NCBI RefSeq assembly: GCF_000252995.1
Contig: NC_015761.1
Span: forward strand, 2,976,001-3,040,000
Origin: Salmonella bongori NCTC 12419
GTDB taxonomy: Bacteria > Pseudomonadota > Gammaproteobacteria > Enterobacterales > Enterobacteriaceae
DNA length: 64,000 bases
Reading direction: 5' to 3'
A program made the translations under genes and the position numbers. Shown one piece after another: positions 45,569 through 55,042 of this stretch. The notes below the pieces were generated by a model. The model did not search any database. It was not told the DNA's origin and saw only the letters and a program-made list of their open reading frames with translations. Each line of letters opens with the position of its first letter. Within the stretch, counting starts at the first letter, position 1.

Positions 45569-46687
45569 TTATTCTCCCCGTGAGTCAGCGTTATCTTTCT
45601 TTTGCTGACGCCCCAGTTCACGTACCGCCATCACGCTGACACCGGCAACCAGACCAACCACACCACCAAGCAGACCAATGGCCCCCGCAGAAACATGACC
45701 GCCTTCTTTCATATTGACGTCAGGCTTCTCGGAACGCGGAGTTTGGTTTTCGACATGCGCCAGTTGATGAATGCCTTTATGGAACCCGATGCCTTCTTCG
45801 TTACAGCCATAGCAAGGATGACCGATCGCCACAGGCCAGACACCACCGACGTCGCAGAATTGCAACGTAGAGCAATTGCCCCAGGTTTCCGGTCCTTTAC
45901 AGCCAAGGTGATAGAGACACCAGCCCTGACGGTGGCCTTCGTCGCCAAACTCTTTGGCAAAACGGCCTGCGTCGAAGTGCGGACGACGTTCACAATGCTC
46001 ATGGATTAGACGACCATAGGCAAATGTTGGACGATTTTTCGCATCCAGCTTCGGCGGCGTACCGTAAGTGATGATATGTGCCACGGTCGCCAGGAAGTTA
46101 TGTGGGTTTGGCGGGCAGCCTGGAATATTGATAACCGTTTTGCCCGGCAGCACTTCCTGCAGACTTACAGCACCGGTTGGGTTGTCGCCAGCCGCGGCAA
46201 CGCCGCCCCATGCAGAGCAGGAACCGATAGCGATAATCGCGGCGGCGCCGTCAGCAGCTTTGCGGATGTGATCCACGATCGGCTCGCCGGCAACCATACA
46301 ATAAATACCGTTATCTTTTAATGGGATAGAACCATCCACCACCAGAACATATTGCCCTTTGTACTTCTCCAGAGCGTTATGTTTGTTTTCTTCGACCTGA
46401 TGGCCAAAAGCAGCGGAAAGCACCTCATGGTATTCCAGAGAGATAGTCTCCAGAACGAGGTTTTCAACGGTGGGGTGTGTAGCACGAAGCAGTGATTCGG
46501 TACAACCGGTACATTCCTGCGCGCCAATCCAGATAACGGGAGGACGCTGTGGATTGGATACCGACTCTGCCATTTCTGCGGCGGCTTTGCTACTGAGCCC
46601 CATAGTAGCAGCCAGTGCTGCACAAAGCTTCATGAAATCACGGCGATTAATGCCGTGAGAAGTGATGAGAGTATTATCTCCAGTCAT
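45569..46687 (-). CDS. hybO: Hydrogenase-2 small subunit
   Basis: FeS small subunit of the periplasmic-facing hydrogen-uptake enzyme, 372 residues. Twin-arginine signal NRRDFMKLCAALAATMGLSS; cluster ligands in GAQECTGCTESLLR, GSCSAWGG, PGCPPNPHNF and the C-terminal Cys-rich region (CLYHLGCKGPETWGNCS, GHPCYGCNEEG). A C-terminal transmembrane helix (GLLGGVVGLVAGVSVMAV) follows. First gene of hybOABCDEFG. Confidence 0.97.
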   Translation of the reverse strand: MTGDNTLITSHGINRRDFMKLCAALAATMGLSSKAAAEMAESVSNPQRPPVIWIGAQECTGCTESLLRATHPTVENLVLETISLEYHEVLSAAFGHQVEENKHNALEKYKGQYVLVVDGSIPLKDNGIYCMVAGEPIVDHIRKAADGAAAIIAIGSCSAWGGVAAAGDNPTGAVSLQEVLPGKTVINIPGCPPNPHNFLATVAHIITYGTPPKLDAKNRPTFAYGRLIHEHCERRPHFDAGRFAKEFGDEGHRQGWCLYHLGCKGPETWGNCSTLQFCDVGGVWPVAIGHPCYGCNEEGIGFHKGIHQLAHVENQTPRSEKPDVNMKEGGHVSAGAIGLLGGVVGLVAGVSVMAVRELGRQQKKDNADSRGE

Positions 46688-46876
46688 TTTATAGTTATTC
46701 CGTTACGAAGACCTGGCGTTTATTTTGCACTGTTCGCGAAAACGTTATTGCGATCGGTGCGCCATTTACCACACTTTTTTTATGGTTATGCACACCATGA
46801 TACTTCGGCAAAACAGTAAAGCGAAGGGAAGAGGAGATAGTGTAATTAATTAAAGCAAGATAATACCCCTGTTGGA

Positions 46877-47164
46877 TCAACCTTCGAGTCGATAACCAGC
46901 CATAAAAAAGCGAACCGCCATTCCGGAATGATTCTCTTTAAAGAAATCCATCACCATTTCTTTATCCAGACCATAGCGACGCGTAAGAATACCGGCCTCC
47001 CACGCACTAAGTTGACGGTCGCCAGTTCTTTCAAACATGCGGTGCGTAAAACCTAATACAAAGCCTCGTTTATAATCGGAACAGAAATTCACCACATTAT
47101 GTGCGCTATAGGCGTATGGCGCGTTTAATCCGGCCATTAGCCCTTTCCCAAAATGATTATTCAT
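46877..47164 (-). CDS. yghW: DUF2623 family protein YghW
   Basis: Small protein of 95 residues (MNNHFGKGLMAGLNAPYAYS, then ADYKRGFVLG-like FCSDYKRGFVLGFTHRMFER). Conserved next to hybO in E. coli and Salmonella. Function unknown. The 189-base gap to hybO must hold the hyb promoter. Confidence 0.9.
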   Translation of the reverse strand: MNNHFGKGLMAGLNAPYAYSAHNVVNFCSDYKRGFVLGFTHRMFERTGDRQLSAWEAGILTRRYGLDKEMVMDFFKENHSGMAVRFFMAGYRLEG

Positions 47165-47247
47165 CTGACCTCCTCAGTCGCTATATATAAAATTATATAG
47201 CGACTAATTAAACGAAGGCCAGCGCGTTACGCACTTTTTACATTACA

Positions 47248-48891
47248 TCAGAAAGCCACCCAGTCGTCGTTAGCTTGTGTAGGCACTAACGCAGCGCGCT
47301 GAGCACCAGGCGCCGCTGTCGCTGTTGTACTCTGTTGCGGTTCATCAGCGGAAAGCCGGAACTGCTGCACGGAACGTTGCAACGCTTCCGTTTGTCGTTC
47401 CAGCGCCGCCGCCGCCGCGGAAACCTGCTCGACCAGCGCGGCGTTTTGTTGTGTAACGCTATCCATTTGCGTGATCGCCACGCCCACCTGTGAGATACCT
47501 TTACTCTGCTCTTCGGAGGCGGACGCTATCTGTTTCATTATCGTCGTCACTTCCGTGACACCACGCAGAATGGCGTCCATCGTCGCTCCGGTCTCTTTGA
47601 CCAGCTGCGCGCCCTGCTCTACACGGCGTACCGATTCGCCAATTAACGCTTCAATTTCTTTTGCCGCGCCCGCGCTGCGGCTGGCCAGGTTACGTACCTC
47701 ACCAGCGACGACCGCGAAGCCGCGTCCCTGTTCGCCTGCCCTGGCCGCCTCTACCGCCGCGTTCAGCGCCAGAATATTGGTCTGGAAAGCAATACTATTA
47801 ATGACGTTAGTAATTTCAGCGATCTGCTGTGAGCTGGCGGATATCCCCTCCATTGTTTCAACAACGTCGGAAACCAGTTCACCACCTTTTCCTGCCGTTA
47901 CCGAGGCGGCATCCGCAAGCTGACTGGCCTGGCGTGCGTGGTCGGCGTTCAGTTTCACCGTCGCGGTAAGCTGTTCCATGCTGGCGGCGGTCTCCTCCAG
48001 CGCGGCGGCCTGTTCTTCCGTTCGTGAAGAGAGATCGTTATTACCGGTAGAAATTTCCGTTGCGCCGCGCCAGATATTATCGCTTCCGGCGCGAATCGTA
48101 CTTACCGCCTCCCGCAAACTGTCCTGCATTGCGCGCAGTAGCGGTACCAGCCGGCCTACGCAGTTACGCCCCAAAGCTTCAATCGGCTGGCTAAGATCGC
48201 CCTGCGCGATCTGGTGAAACTGTTGGCGGATCCGATCCAGCGGTCTCACCATCATTGCAACCAGATATCGGTCGGTGAAAATCAGGATAGCAATGCCCAG
48301 AATCACCGCCGTGATTAGCAGGACGCGGATGGTATAGGTTTTACCATCGACCATCACCCGGGTGTTATCCAGCATTCCGCCTGCTTCATGATTAAACCGT
48401 TCCGCGCTGGCGCCGAACGCGCGGCTGAGTGCGGGCGTGACTGTACTGGCATGTTCGCTCCAGGCAGTCAGCGATCCTTGCTGCGCCAGTTGCATTTGAG
48501 GCATAACGCCTTTATCCAGCAGCGCTTGCCAATTGGACAACACCGCCATGGAAATATCAGAATTCATCGGGCCTGGCGAAAGCGCTTTCATCTCCTCCAG
48601 CTTCTTACGCATATTCTCGAGTGACTGGCGGGCAGGTGTAAAATCGGGCGTACCACCGCTGATTTTGACATCCATTGCGCGGCTAAGGCGGGTGACAAAG
48701 CGGAAATATTGATCGTTACCCTGGCTTAGTACGGTCATTTGCCGCACAAGATGTCGGTCAATATCATTTCCTTCCGAGACTTCGGATAAAGCATGGACGC
48801 TATATAAACCAACTCCGGACCAGAGCAGGCAAAAAAGCCCCAGTATCGTCAGCATGACCATACGGATAGTAAAGTTTTGCAGCAAACGCAT
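47248..48891 (-). CDS. mcpB: Methyl-accepting chemotaxis protein (Tsr/Tar type)
   Basis: Transmembrane chemoreceptor of 547 residues. TM1 is MVMLTILGLFCLLWSGVGLY, the periplasmic four-helix domain is about 30-190, TM2 is IRVLLITAVILGIAILIF, followed by HAMP and a full methylation/signalling hairpin (IAFQTNILALNAAVEAARAG EQGRGFAVVAGEV). The C-terminus DDWVAF resembles the CheR/CheB-tethering pentapeptide (NWETF). The ligand is unknown; the gene matches Salmonella mcpB by position (from memory). Confidence 0.9.
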   Translation of the reverse strand: MRLLQNFTIRMVMLTILGLFCLLWSGVGLYSVHALSEVSEGNDIDRHLVRQMTVLSQGNDQYFRFVTRLSRAMDVKISGGTPDFTPARQSLENMRKKLEEMKALSPGPMNSDISMAVLSNWQALLDKGVMPQMQLAQQGSLTAWSEHASTVTPALSRAFGASAERFNHEAGGMLDNTRVMVDGKTYTIRVLLITAVILGIAILIFTDRYLVAMMVRPLDRIRQQFHQIAQGDLSQPIEALGRNCVGRLVPLLRAMQDSLREAVSTIRAGSDNIWRGATEISTGNNDLSSRTEEQAAALEETAASMEQLTATVKLNADHARQASQLADAASVTAGKGGELVSDVVETMEGISASSQQIAEITNVINSIAFQTNILALNAAVEAARAGEQGRGFAVVAGEVRNLASRSAGAAKEIEALIGESVRRVEQGAQLVKETGATMDAILRGVTEVTTIMKQIASASEEQSKGISQVGVAITQMDSVTQQNAALVEQVSAAAAALERQTEALQRSVQQFRLSADEPQQSTTATAAPGAQRAALVPTQANDDWVAF

Positions 48892-49192
48892 ATGAATTTC
48901 CTTGCTGAATAGAAGAGATGAGTCATCAGACGATGACGTACTTTCGTTATCGGCAAGGCGCGGAGAATATATAATGCATTCTCTATTTTTTTACTAACCC
49001 CGCATTAGTATGTTCACGAATGTTATATATCTGTGAACGCTAATAAAAACATCCAGTATTATTACCCGACGAACAAATAGCGTATCAGGAATATTGCATA
49101 AGGCAGAAGGGGCAAATGTCAGCCATTAAACTCACAACGTTTGGCAGCCGGGCTCAGCACGTTTGCCCGACTGCGCCACAGTTAACGATGGC
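48892..49192. other. Intergenic region upstream of mcpB
   Basis: Carries the mcpB promoter and leader (minus strand). An open frame on the plus strand near 49116-49331 overlaps yqhA and shows no support. No other gene seen. Confidence 0.6.
48947..48973 (-). promoter_or_regulatory. Candidate sigma-28 (FliA) promoter of mcpB
   Basis: On the minus strand GCCGATAA (48954-48947) is an exact match to the FliA -10 element. Eleven bases further upstream TATATATT partly matches the -35 TAAAGTTT. It lies about 55 bases before the mcpB start, which fits flagellar class 3 expression. Confidence 0.75.
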
Positions 49193-49687
49193 TCAATGGT
49201 TATGTCGCGTCAATCTGTCAAGATACCCCATCACGAACGCCGACAGTACAAAGGTCAGGTGGATAATGACGTACCACATCAATTTGTTATCCGGGACATT
49301 TTTCGCATCCATGAACACGCGTAACAGATGAATGGAAGAGATCGCCACTATCGAGGCCGCTACCTTATTTTTTAGCGATGTCGCATCCATTTTTCCCAGC
49401 CAGTTCAATTTTTCCTTACCCGCGGAAATATCTAACTGAGAGACAAAATTCTCATAGCCAGAAAACATGACCATCACCAGTAACCCACCGACCAGCGTCA
49501 TATCGACCAACGACAGCAGCACAAGGATCAGATCGGCTTCCGCCATGGCAAAAACATTCGGCAAAACGTGTAAAATTTCCTGGAAAAACTTTAACGCCAA
49601 AGCGATCAGCGCTAAAGAGAGGCCAAAATACACCGGGGCAAGCAGCCAGCGAGAGGCATACATTACGTTTTCAAGAAAGCGTTCCAT
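49193..49687 (-). CDS. yqhA: UPF0114 inner-membrane protein YqhA
   Basis: 164 residues with three to four transmembrane helices (YFGLSLALIALALKFFQEIL, LLSLVDMTLVGGLLVMVMFS, LMWYVIIHLTFVLSAFVMG). Nearly identical to E. coli YqhA. Function not known. Confidence 0.93.
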   Translation of the reverse strand: MERFLENVMYASRWLLAPVYFGLSLALIALALKFFQEILHVLPNVFAMAEADLILVLLSLVDMTLVGGLLVMVMFSGYENFVSQLDISAGKEKLNWLGKMDATSLKNKVAASIVAISSIHLLRVFMDAKNVPDNKLMWYVIIHLTFVLSAFVMGYLDRLTRHNH

Positions 49688-49757
49688 AGGGACCTGTCAG
49701 ATAACTAAAACCAACAACAGTATATCCCAACCATGCAACATCAGATCAACATGTCAT

Positions 49758-50261
49758 TTAAATCTCATCGGGTTTAACCAGGGGACGCTGGTATTCTGGC
49801 CACACCAACCCCACCAGCGCCGGGTAGGCTTCAAGACTAAACTCCCGGAAACACTGACGCAAATTAAGCACATCTAAGTCTGAATATGGCACTTTCTCAC
49901 CGTTCAGACAACGCTTCTTAATATTGTCGTAATACTTATAGACCGCAGAGTTAAGATCGCTGCAACGCCGCTGAGCGTCAAATAATCCAGGCGTTTCGTT
50001 CAATTCCGTCATCGTCATTCGCTTTATCGTTGCATGAAGAAAATCGATATATTCATGGTTAACACGCCAGTACCATATCGGTGTTATTGAATTCATTAAC
50101 ACCGCAAAATGATCTTCCCCCTCTTCTCTGGTCATCGGCTCAGTTTGCTTTAAATTAACCATTTCTCTGGCTGGACGTTTTTTATTAACTTCCCACATCA
50201 AAAAGAGTACCGCACCGGTAAGCAATAGCAATGTAATAACAGAATAAAAAACACTGTTCAT
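49758..50261 (-). CDS. Hypothetical membrane-anchored protein
   Basis: 167 residues with one N-terminal transmembrane segment (MNSVFYSVITLLLLTGAVLF) and a helical cytoplasmic part (HEYIDFLHATIKRMTMTELN, CSDLNSAVYKYYDNIKKRC). The start at 50261 has GGAG six bases upstream. I do not recognise a family; the layout suggests a small signal- or stress-related inner-membrane protein. Appears absent from the E. coli locus. Confidence 0.65.
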   Translation of the reverse strand: MNSVFYSVITLLLLTGAVLFLMWEVNKKRPAREMVNLKQTEPMTREEGEDHFAVLMNSITPIWYWRVNHEYIDFLHATIKRMTMTELNETPGLFDAQRRCSDLNSAVYKYYDNIKKRCLNGEKVPYSDLDVLNLRQCFREFSLEAYPALVGLVWPEYQRPLVKPDEI

Positions 50262-50364
50262 AGCAGGCTCCATTTTTTTTGATTTTAAAATTACACCATG
50301 ATATTGTCAACGAAACCCACACTATCAAAAATAGTATGCCACTGATCGTAAAGGATATTTACCC

Positions 50365-50778
50365 ATGCTTCCTGAGCATCTGGTTTCCTCTCATTTTCAT
50401 CTGTCAACACCGTATCCTGAAGCCGAAGGAAATAGTGAAAATTTGACTCAGGGAAAGATAACTCTCAGCGATTACGAGCCAGATATTTTAATTAGCACTA
50501 ACGCTGCCGGGCAACCCAGAAATGTGTTATTTGAAGAACGCGACCGCCACATTAAAGAACGCCTGTTTTGTGTGGCTAAAATTGAAACGTTTGCCCGTCT
50601 TATTAATGCGCTTCAGGCCGAAGGCGACATTGATGCCCAAATGCTAAGTAAAATAGTGGCAGAAAAGACCACGATGGTAAATGAAAAGGGTAATGCTATT
50701 TGGCTTAATTTAATTACGCGAGAGACTACTACCCCGTTATTTTATTCACTGGAAGATGCAGACGATGAAAGAGGTTGA
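50365..50778 (+). CDS. Hypothetical protein, pair member 1
   Basis: 137-residue soluble protein (MLPEHLVSSHFHLSTPYPEA, KITLSDYEPDILISTNAAGQ). No family recognised. Its end overlaps the start of the next frame by 14 bases, so the two probably work together. Divergent from the membrane-anchored gene. Confidence 0.65.
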   Translation: MLPEHLVSSHFHLSTPYPEAEGNSENLTQGKITLSDYEPDILISTNAAGQPRNVLFEERDRHIKERLFCVAKIETFARLINALQAEGDIDAQMLSKIVAEKTTMVNEKGNAIWLNLITRETTTPLFYSLEDADDERG

Positions 50779-51169
50779 AGATAATAACGTTTATTTGGCT
50801 TTAGATGACTATAAAAGCGATGAATTTATCTTAAAGGAAAATCTTGCGGCATTAATCGCCAGTAAAAATGCCACACTGGAAAAAGTAACACAAGAGGTTG
50901 TCTCCATACCGGCGGCGTTAGTTCGTCTGAAGTGGCAAAATCGACGAGAGATTTATACGTTACAGGTCAAAGAGGAAATTTATGGCGCAACCATCAATGC
51001 GATTATCGAACAACGGCCTGAGTTACGAGATAAAATAATGTCGCGTCTTGAAAGCGACTGGCAGCATCTGCTGGCGCGCGAGGCAGCAACCTTACGCCTG
51101 ACCCGTAAGCTTTCCGATGGCGGCTACCAGACCCGCAATGTCGCCACCGTCGCACTGAAAGAAAAATGA
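50765..51169 (+). CDS. Hypothetical protein, pair member 2
   Basis: 134 residues, helical and charged (SDEFILKENLAALIASKNAT, PELRDKIMSRLESDWQHLLA). Two in-frame ATGs exist; 50765 has GGAAG at nine bases and is preferred over 50756. No family recognised. Coupled to the preceding gene by overlap. Confidence 0.6.
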   Translation: MKEVEDNNVYLALDDYKSDEFILKENLAALIASKNATLEKVTQEVVSIPAALVRLKWQNRREIYTLQVKEEIYGATINAIIEQRPELRDKIMSRLESDWQHLLAREAATLRLTRKLSDGGYQTRNVATVALKEK

Positions 51170-51292
51170 CCGATACGACCAGTTAACTCTGCTATTGGTA
51201 TGGCTTAAACCTCAGGATCGTTCTGATTCTCCTTCTTACGGTAGTAAAAGCGTCTACGCTTATAGGGTGTTCAACCTGAAGGGAGAAGCTCA

Positions 51293-52177
51293 ATGTCTCA
51301 ACTACAAGACCCTACCACGCAGTATTACACCGGTGAGTATCCTAAGCAGAAACAGCCGGCGCCCGGCGTCCAGGCGAAAATGACGCCTGTGCCTGACTGT
51401 GGCGAAAAAAGTTATGTTGGAAGTGGTCGCCTTAAAGATCGTAAGGCGCTGGTGACAGGGGGCGACTCAGGTATTGGGCGCGCTGCCGCCATCGCTTACG
51501 CGCGTGAAGGCGCGGACGTCGCGATCAACTACCTGCCAGCGGAAGAAGAAGATGCACAGCAGGTTAAAGCGCTGATTGAGGCATGTGGCCGTAAAGCAAT
51601 ATTACTGCCAGGCGATCTCAGCGACGAGTCTTTCGCCCGCTCTCTGGTACACAAAGCACGTGAGGCGTTGGGTGGACTGGACATTCTGGCGTTGGTGGCC
51701 GGTAAACAAACGGCCATTCCGGAGATAAAAGATCTCACCAGCGAGCAGTTCCAGCAAACGTTCGCCGTGAACGTTTTTGCCCTGTTCTGGTTAACCCAGG
51801 AAGCGATTCCGTTGCTGCCGAAAGGCGCCAGCATTATCACGACCTCGTCTATCCAGGCATATCAGCCAAGCCCACATCTTCTGGACTATGCGGCAACCAA
51901 AGCGGCAATCCTCAATTACAGTCGTGGTCTGGCGAAACAGGTGGCGGAAAAAGGAATTCGCGTGAATATTGTCGCCCCTGGCCCTATCTGGACAGCGTTG
52001 CAAATTTCCGGCGGTCAGACCCAGGATAAAATTCCCCAGTTTGGTCAACAGACGCCAATGAAGCGGGCCGGCCAGCCGGCGGAGCTGGCACCAGTATATG
52101 TCTATCTGGCAAGTCAGGAATCAAGCTATGTTACTGCAGAAGTCCACGGCGTCTGCGGCGGAGAACACTTAGGCTAA
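51293..52177 (+). CDS. yghA: Short-chain dehydrogenase YghA
   Basis: NAD(P)-dependent oxidoreductase of the SDR family, 294 residues. Cofactor motif TGGDSGIGRAAAIAYAREGA, active site Ser-Tyr-Lys in SIITTSSIQAYQ and LLDYAATKAAIL. The N-terminal extension (PTTQYYTGEYPKQKQPAPGV) is typical of the YghA/YhdF group. SD GGGAGAAG seven bases before ATG. Substrate uncertain. Confidence 0.93.
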   Translation: MSQLQDPTTQYYTGEYPKQKQPAPGVQAKMTPVPDCGEKSYVGSGRLKDRKALVTGGDSGIGRAAAIAYAREGADVAINYLPAEEEDAQQVKALIEACGRKAILLPGDLSDESFARSLVHKAREALGGLDILALVAGKQTAIPEIKDLTSEQFQQTFAVNVFALFWLTQEAIPLLPKGASIITTSSIQAYQPSPHLLDYAATKAAILNYSRGLAKQVAEKGIRVNIVAPGPIWTALQISGGQTQDKIPQFGQQTPMKRAGQPAELAPVYVYLASQESSYVTAEVHGVCGGEHLG

Positions 52178-52231
52178 CGGATTCGGTAGTCTAAGATGGC
52201 GCAAACCCGATAACGAAGCGCCATCAGGCAA

Positions 52232-52266
52232 GAAAAAAGCCGGGTGGCGGCTATGCCTTACCCGGC
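52232..52266 (-). terminator. Terminator/REP hairpin after exbD
   Basis: On the minus strand GCCGGGTAAGGCATAGCCGCCACCCGGC followed by TTTTTTC, a rho-independent terminator between the convergent exbD and yghA genes. Confidence 0.8.
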
Positions 52267-52297
52267 TTATAACATCATCAGACCATCAGCCACAACC

Positions 52298-52723
52298 TCA
52301 TTTCGCTTTCGCGGTCTCTTCACCGACCAGGCCAATTTTGAGATAGCCGGCCTGATGCAGCATATCCATGACTTTCATCAGGGTTGCATAATCTACCGTT
52401 TTATCCGCGCGGAAGAAAATCGTAGTATCTTTTTTTCCTTCCGTCAGCGCCGTTAGCTCGGCAATCATCGTGTCATCGGTTACCGGTTCGTTGCCAATAA
52501 ACAGGGTGTTATCCGCCTTAACTGACAGATAAACCGGTTTTTCCGGACGCGGTTGCGGCGTACTGGTAGACGCGGGCAGATTCACCTTGACGTCCACCGT
52601 CGCCAACGGTGCGGCCACCATAAAGATGATCAGCAAAACCAACATGACATCGATAAACGGCGTCACGTTGATTTCATGCATTTCACCGTTGTCATCCAGA
52701 TTCTCGTTAAGACGCATTGCCAT
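52298..52723 (-). CDS. exbD: TonB-system energy transducer ExbD
   Basis: 141-residue inner-membrane protein with one N-terminal helix (VTPFIDVMLVLLIIFMVAAP) containing the proton-path Asp, and a periplasmic domain. With ExbB it powers TonB-dependent iron and cobalamin uptake. It starts six bases after exbB. Confidence 0.97.
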   Translation of the reverse strand: MAMRLNENLDDNGEMHEINVTPFIDVMLVLLIIFMVAAPLATVDVKVNLPASTSTPQPRPEKPVYLSVKADNTLFIGNEPVTDDTMIAELTALTEGKKDTTIFFRADKTVDYATLMKVMDMLHQAGYLKIGLVGEETAKAK

Positions 52724-52729
52724 GACGCA

Positions 52730-53464
52730 TTACCCTACCCGTAATTTCTGCGCGGCGCGCACCGACTGCGCACTGGCGCTTGCATTCAGATCGAGATCAC
52801 GGCTTTGCAGCAGCAATACCTGCGCCGCCACGTCGCCCAGCGTCGCTTTGTAGCTGCCGATCTGACGTGCGAAAATGTTGTAAATGACCACCGCCGGGAT
52901 CGCAGCAACCAGGCCAATTGCCGTCGCCAGCAGCGCTTCCGCTATCCCCGGAGCGACTACCGCCAGGTTAGTGGTCTGCGTTTGCGCAATACCGATAAAG
53001 CTATTCATAATGCCCCATACAGTACCAAACAGGCCAACGAACGGGGAGATAGCGCCGATCGTCGCCAGATAACCGTTACCTCGTCCCATATATCGGCCAA
53101 CCGCCGCAACACGACGTTCCAGCCGGAAGCCGGTGCGTTCTTTAATTCCTTCGTTGTCTTCGCAGCCCTGAGAGAGTTCCAGTTCATTCTGCGCTTCATT
53201 AATGAGCTGCGCGCTCAGGCTTTTAGCGCTGAAACCTGCCGCAATGTCGGAAGCCTGATCTAAGGAACGCGCGTCGGCCAATTGCTGTTGCTCACGCTTT
53301 AATCGACGCTTTTGGGAGAAGAACTCCACGCTTTTACTGAAGAAGATAGCCCAGGTGACGACCGACGCCAGAATCAGACCAATCATCACGCACTTCACGA
53401 CAATGTCGGCGTGCTGATACATACCCCAGACGGAAAGATCCGTCTGCATCAAATTATTACCCAC
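52730..53464 (-). CDS. exbB: TonB-system motor protein ExbB
   Basis: 244-residue MotA/TolQ/ExbB-family protein with three helices (CVMIGLILASVVTWAIFF; GAISPFVGLFGTVWGIMNSF; EALLATAIGLVAAIPAVVIY). Operon with exbD; a Fur-like box lies upstream. Confidence 0.97.
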   Translation of the reverse strand: MGNNLMQTDLSVWGMYQHADIVVKCVMIGLILASVVTWAIFFSKSVEFFSQKRRLKREQQQLADARSLDQASDIAAGFSAKSLSAQLINEAQNELELSQGCEDNEGIKERTGFRLERRVAAVGRYMGRGNGYLATIGAISPFVGLFGTVWGIMNSFIGIAQTQTTNLAVVAPGIAEALLATAIGLVAAIPAVVIYNIFARQIGSYKATLGDVAAQVLLLQSRDLDLNASASAQSVRAAQKLRVG

Positions 53465-53524
53465 TCTGTATCTCCAGGACGCAAATCACAAAATCTGAAC
53501 ATAATAATATCAAAACAACGTCGA

Positions 53525-53551
53525 ATTGATAGTCGTTCTCATTACTATTTA
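53525..53551. promoter_or_regulatory. Candidate Fur box upstream of exbB
   Basis: ATTGATAGTCGTTCTCATTACTATT resembles the Fur box GATAATGATAATCATTATC with several hexamer matches (GATAGT, CATTAC). exbBD is iron-repressed in enterics; placement 60-90 bases before the start is suitable. Confidence 0.6.
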
Positions 53552-53681
53552 CATACTGCCGCAACGTTGATGCTTTTTCTTTGCGTTTACGCATTAAAAA
53601 AGTTACCCGTTTTTATTTTGACAAAATTTTCGTCTCTATCACGCATCTCCAGGGTGCAGATTGGCATATTCATGTTAGTTT

Positions 53682-53697
53682 AGACATCCAGATGGAT
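53682..53697. promoter_or_regulatory. MetJ operator (two met boxes)
   Basis: AGACATCC AGATGGAT: two adjoining 8-bp met boxes (consensus AGACGTCT) 19 bases before the metC start. This is the known MetJ repressor target layout for metC. Confidence 0.85.
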
Positions 53698-53715
53698 AAA
53701 ATCAGGTAACTCAAC

Positions 53716-54903
53716 ATGACGGATAAACAGCTGGATACAAAACTGGTAAACGCAGGACGCAGCAAAAAATACACGCTTGGCTCAGTGAATAGTGTGATTC
53801 AGCGCGCTTCTTCGCTGGTATTTGACACCGTCGAAGCCAAAAAGCACGCCACCCGCAATCGCGCCAACGGCGAATTATTTTATGGACGCCGGGGAACGCT
53901 AACGCATTTTTCGCTCCAGGAAGCCATGTGCGAACTGGAAGGCGGCGCCGGATGCGCGCTTTTCCCCTGCGGTGCAGCGGCGGTTGCCAACACCATCCTG
54001 GCGTTTGTTGAGCAGGGCGACCATGTCCTGATGACTAACACGGCCTATGAACCCAGCCAGGATTTCTGTAGTAAAATTCTCGGCAAGCTTGGCGTCACCA
54101 CCAGTTGGTTTGACCCACTCATCGGCGCCGATATCATTGATCATATTCAGCCGAACACGAAAGTCGTATTTCTGGAATCTCCCGGCTCTATTACCATGGA
54201 AGTACATGATATTCCGACCATTGTCAGTGCGGTCAGACACGTCGCGCCAGACGCCGTCATCATGATTGATAATACCTGGGCGGCCGGCGTTCTGTTTAAC
54301 GCGCTGGAATTCGGTATTGATATCTCTATCCAGGCAGGTACGAAGTATCTGGTTGGCCATTCTGACGCTATGGTCGGTACCGCTGTTTCGAATGCGCGTT
54401 GCTGGGAACAACTGCGGGAAAACGCCTATCTGATGGGGCAAATGCTTGATGCCGACACGGCCTATATGACCAGTCGCGGTCTGCGCACGCTCGGCGTCCG
54501 GCTACGCCAGCACCATGAAAGCAGCCTGAAAATCGCCGCATGGCTGGCAGACCATCCGCAGGTGACGCGTGTGAATCATCCTGCGCTACCGGGCAGTAAA
54601 GGCCATGCGTACTGGAAACGGGACTTTACAGGCAGCAGCGGCCTGTTCTCTTTTGTGCTCAATAAAAAGCTGACCGACGCGGAATTATCGGCTTATCTGG
54701 ATAACTTTTCGCTGTTCAGTATGGCCTATTCCTGGGGAGGCTACGAATCGCTGATCCTCGCCAGTCAACCGGAACAGATCGCCGCGATTCGCCCTGCAGG
54801 CGGCGTAGATTTTAGCGGTACGCTGATCCGGGTGCATATTGGTTTAGAGAATGTTGATGATTTAATGGCTGATTTAGCCGCCGGATTCGCCAGAATTGTG
54901 TAA
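53716..54903 (+). CDS. metC: Cystathionine beta-lyase
   Basis: PLP-dependent enzyme that cleaves cystathionine to homocysteine, pyruvate and ammonia in methionine synthesis. 395 residues. The PLP-binding Lys lies in SIQAGTKYLVGHSDAMVG; other family parts are GRRGTLTHFSLQEAMCELEG and FSMAYSWGGYESLI. Divergent from exbBD and MetJ-regulated. Confidence 0.97.
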   Translation: MTDKQLDTKLVNAGRSKKYTLGSVNSVIQRASSLVFDTVEAKKHATRNRANGELFYGRRGTLTHFSLQEAMCELEGGAGCALFPCGAAAVANTILAFVEQGDHVLMTNTAYEPSQDFCSKILGKLGVTTSWFDPLIGADIIDHIQPNTKVVFLESPGSITMEVHDIPTIVSAVRHVAPDAVIMIDNTWAAGVLFNALEFGIDISIQAGTKYLVGHSDAMVGTAVSNARCWEQLRENAYLMGQMLDADTAYMTSRGLRTLGVRLRQHHESSLKIAAWLADHPQVTRVNHPALPGSKGHAYWKRDFTGSSGLFSFVLNKKLTDAELSAYLDNFSLFSMAYSWGGYESLILASQPEQIAAIRPAGGVDFSGTLIRVHIGLENVDDLMADLAAGFARIV

Positions 54904-54962
54904 AGTTACCACGGATGGACATATATGCAGACAATTTCCATGGAAAAGTCTGCGTTTGTTGC

Positions 54963-54986
54963 GTCCGGGATCAAGGCATCCCGGAC
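54963..54986. terminator. Hairpin after metC
   Basis: GTCCGGGAT CAAGGC ATCCCGGAC, a 9-bp perfect stem between metC and yghB. No run of T follows, so it may be an RNA-stabilising hairpin rather than a full terminator. Confidence 0.5.
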
Positions 54987-55042
54987 GATTCAGGAGTACA
55001 ATAGGCAGATAAAAGCGTAAATGCTGTTCCACAGGAAAGTTC

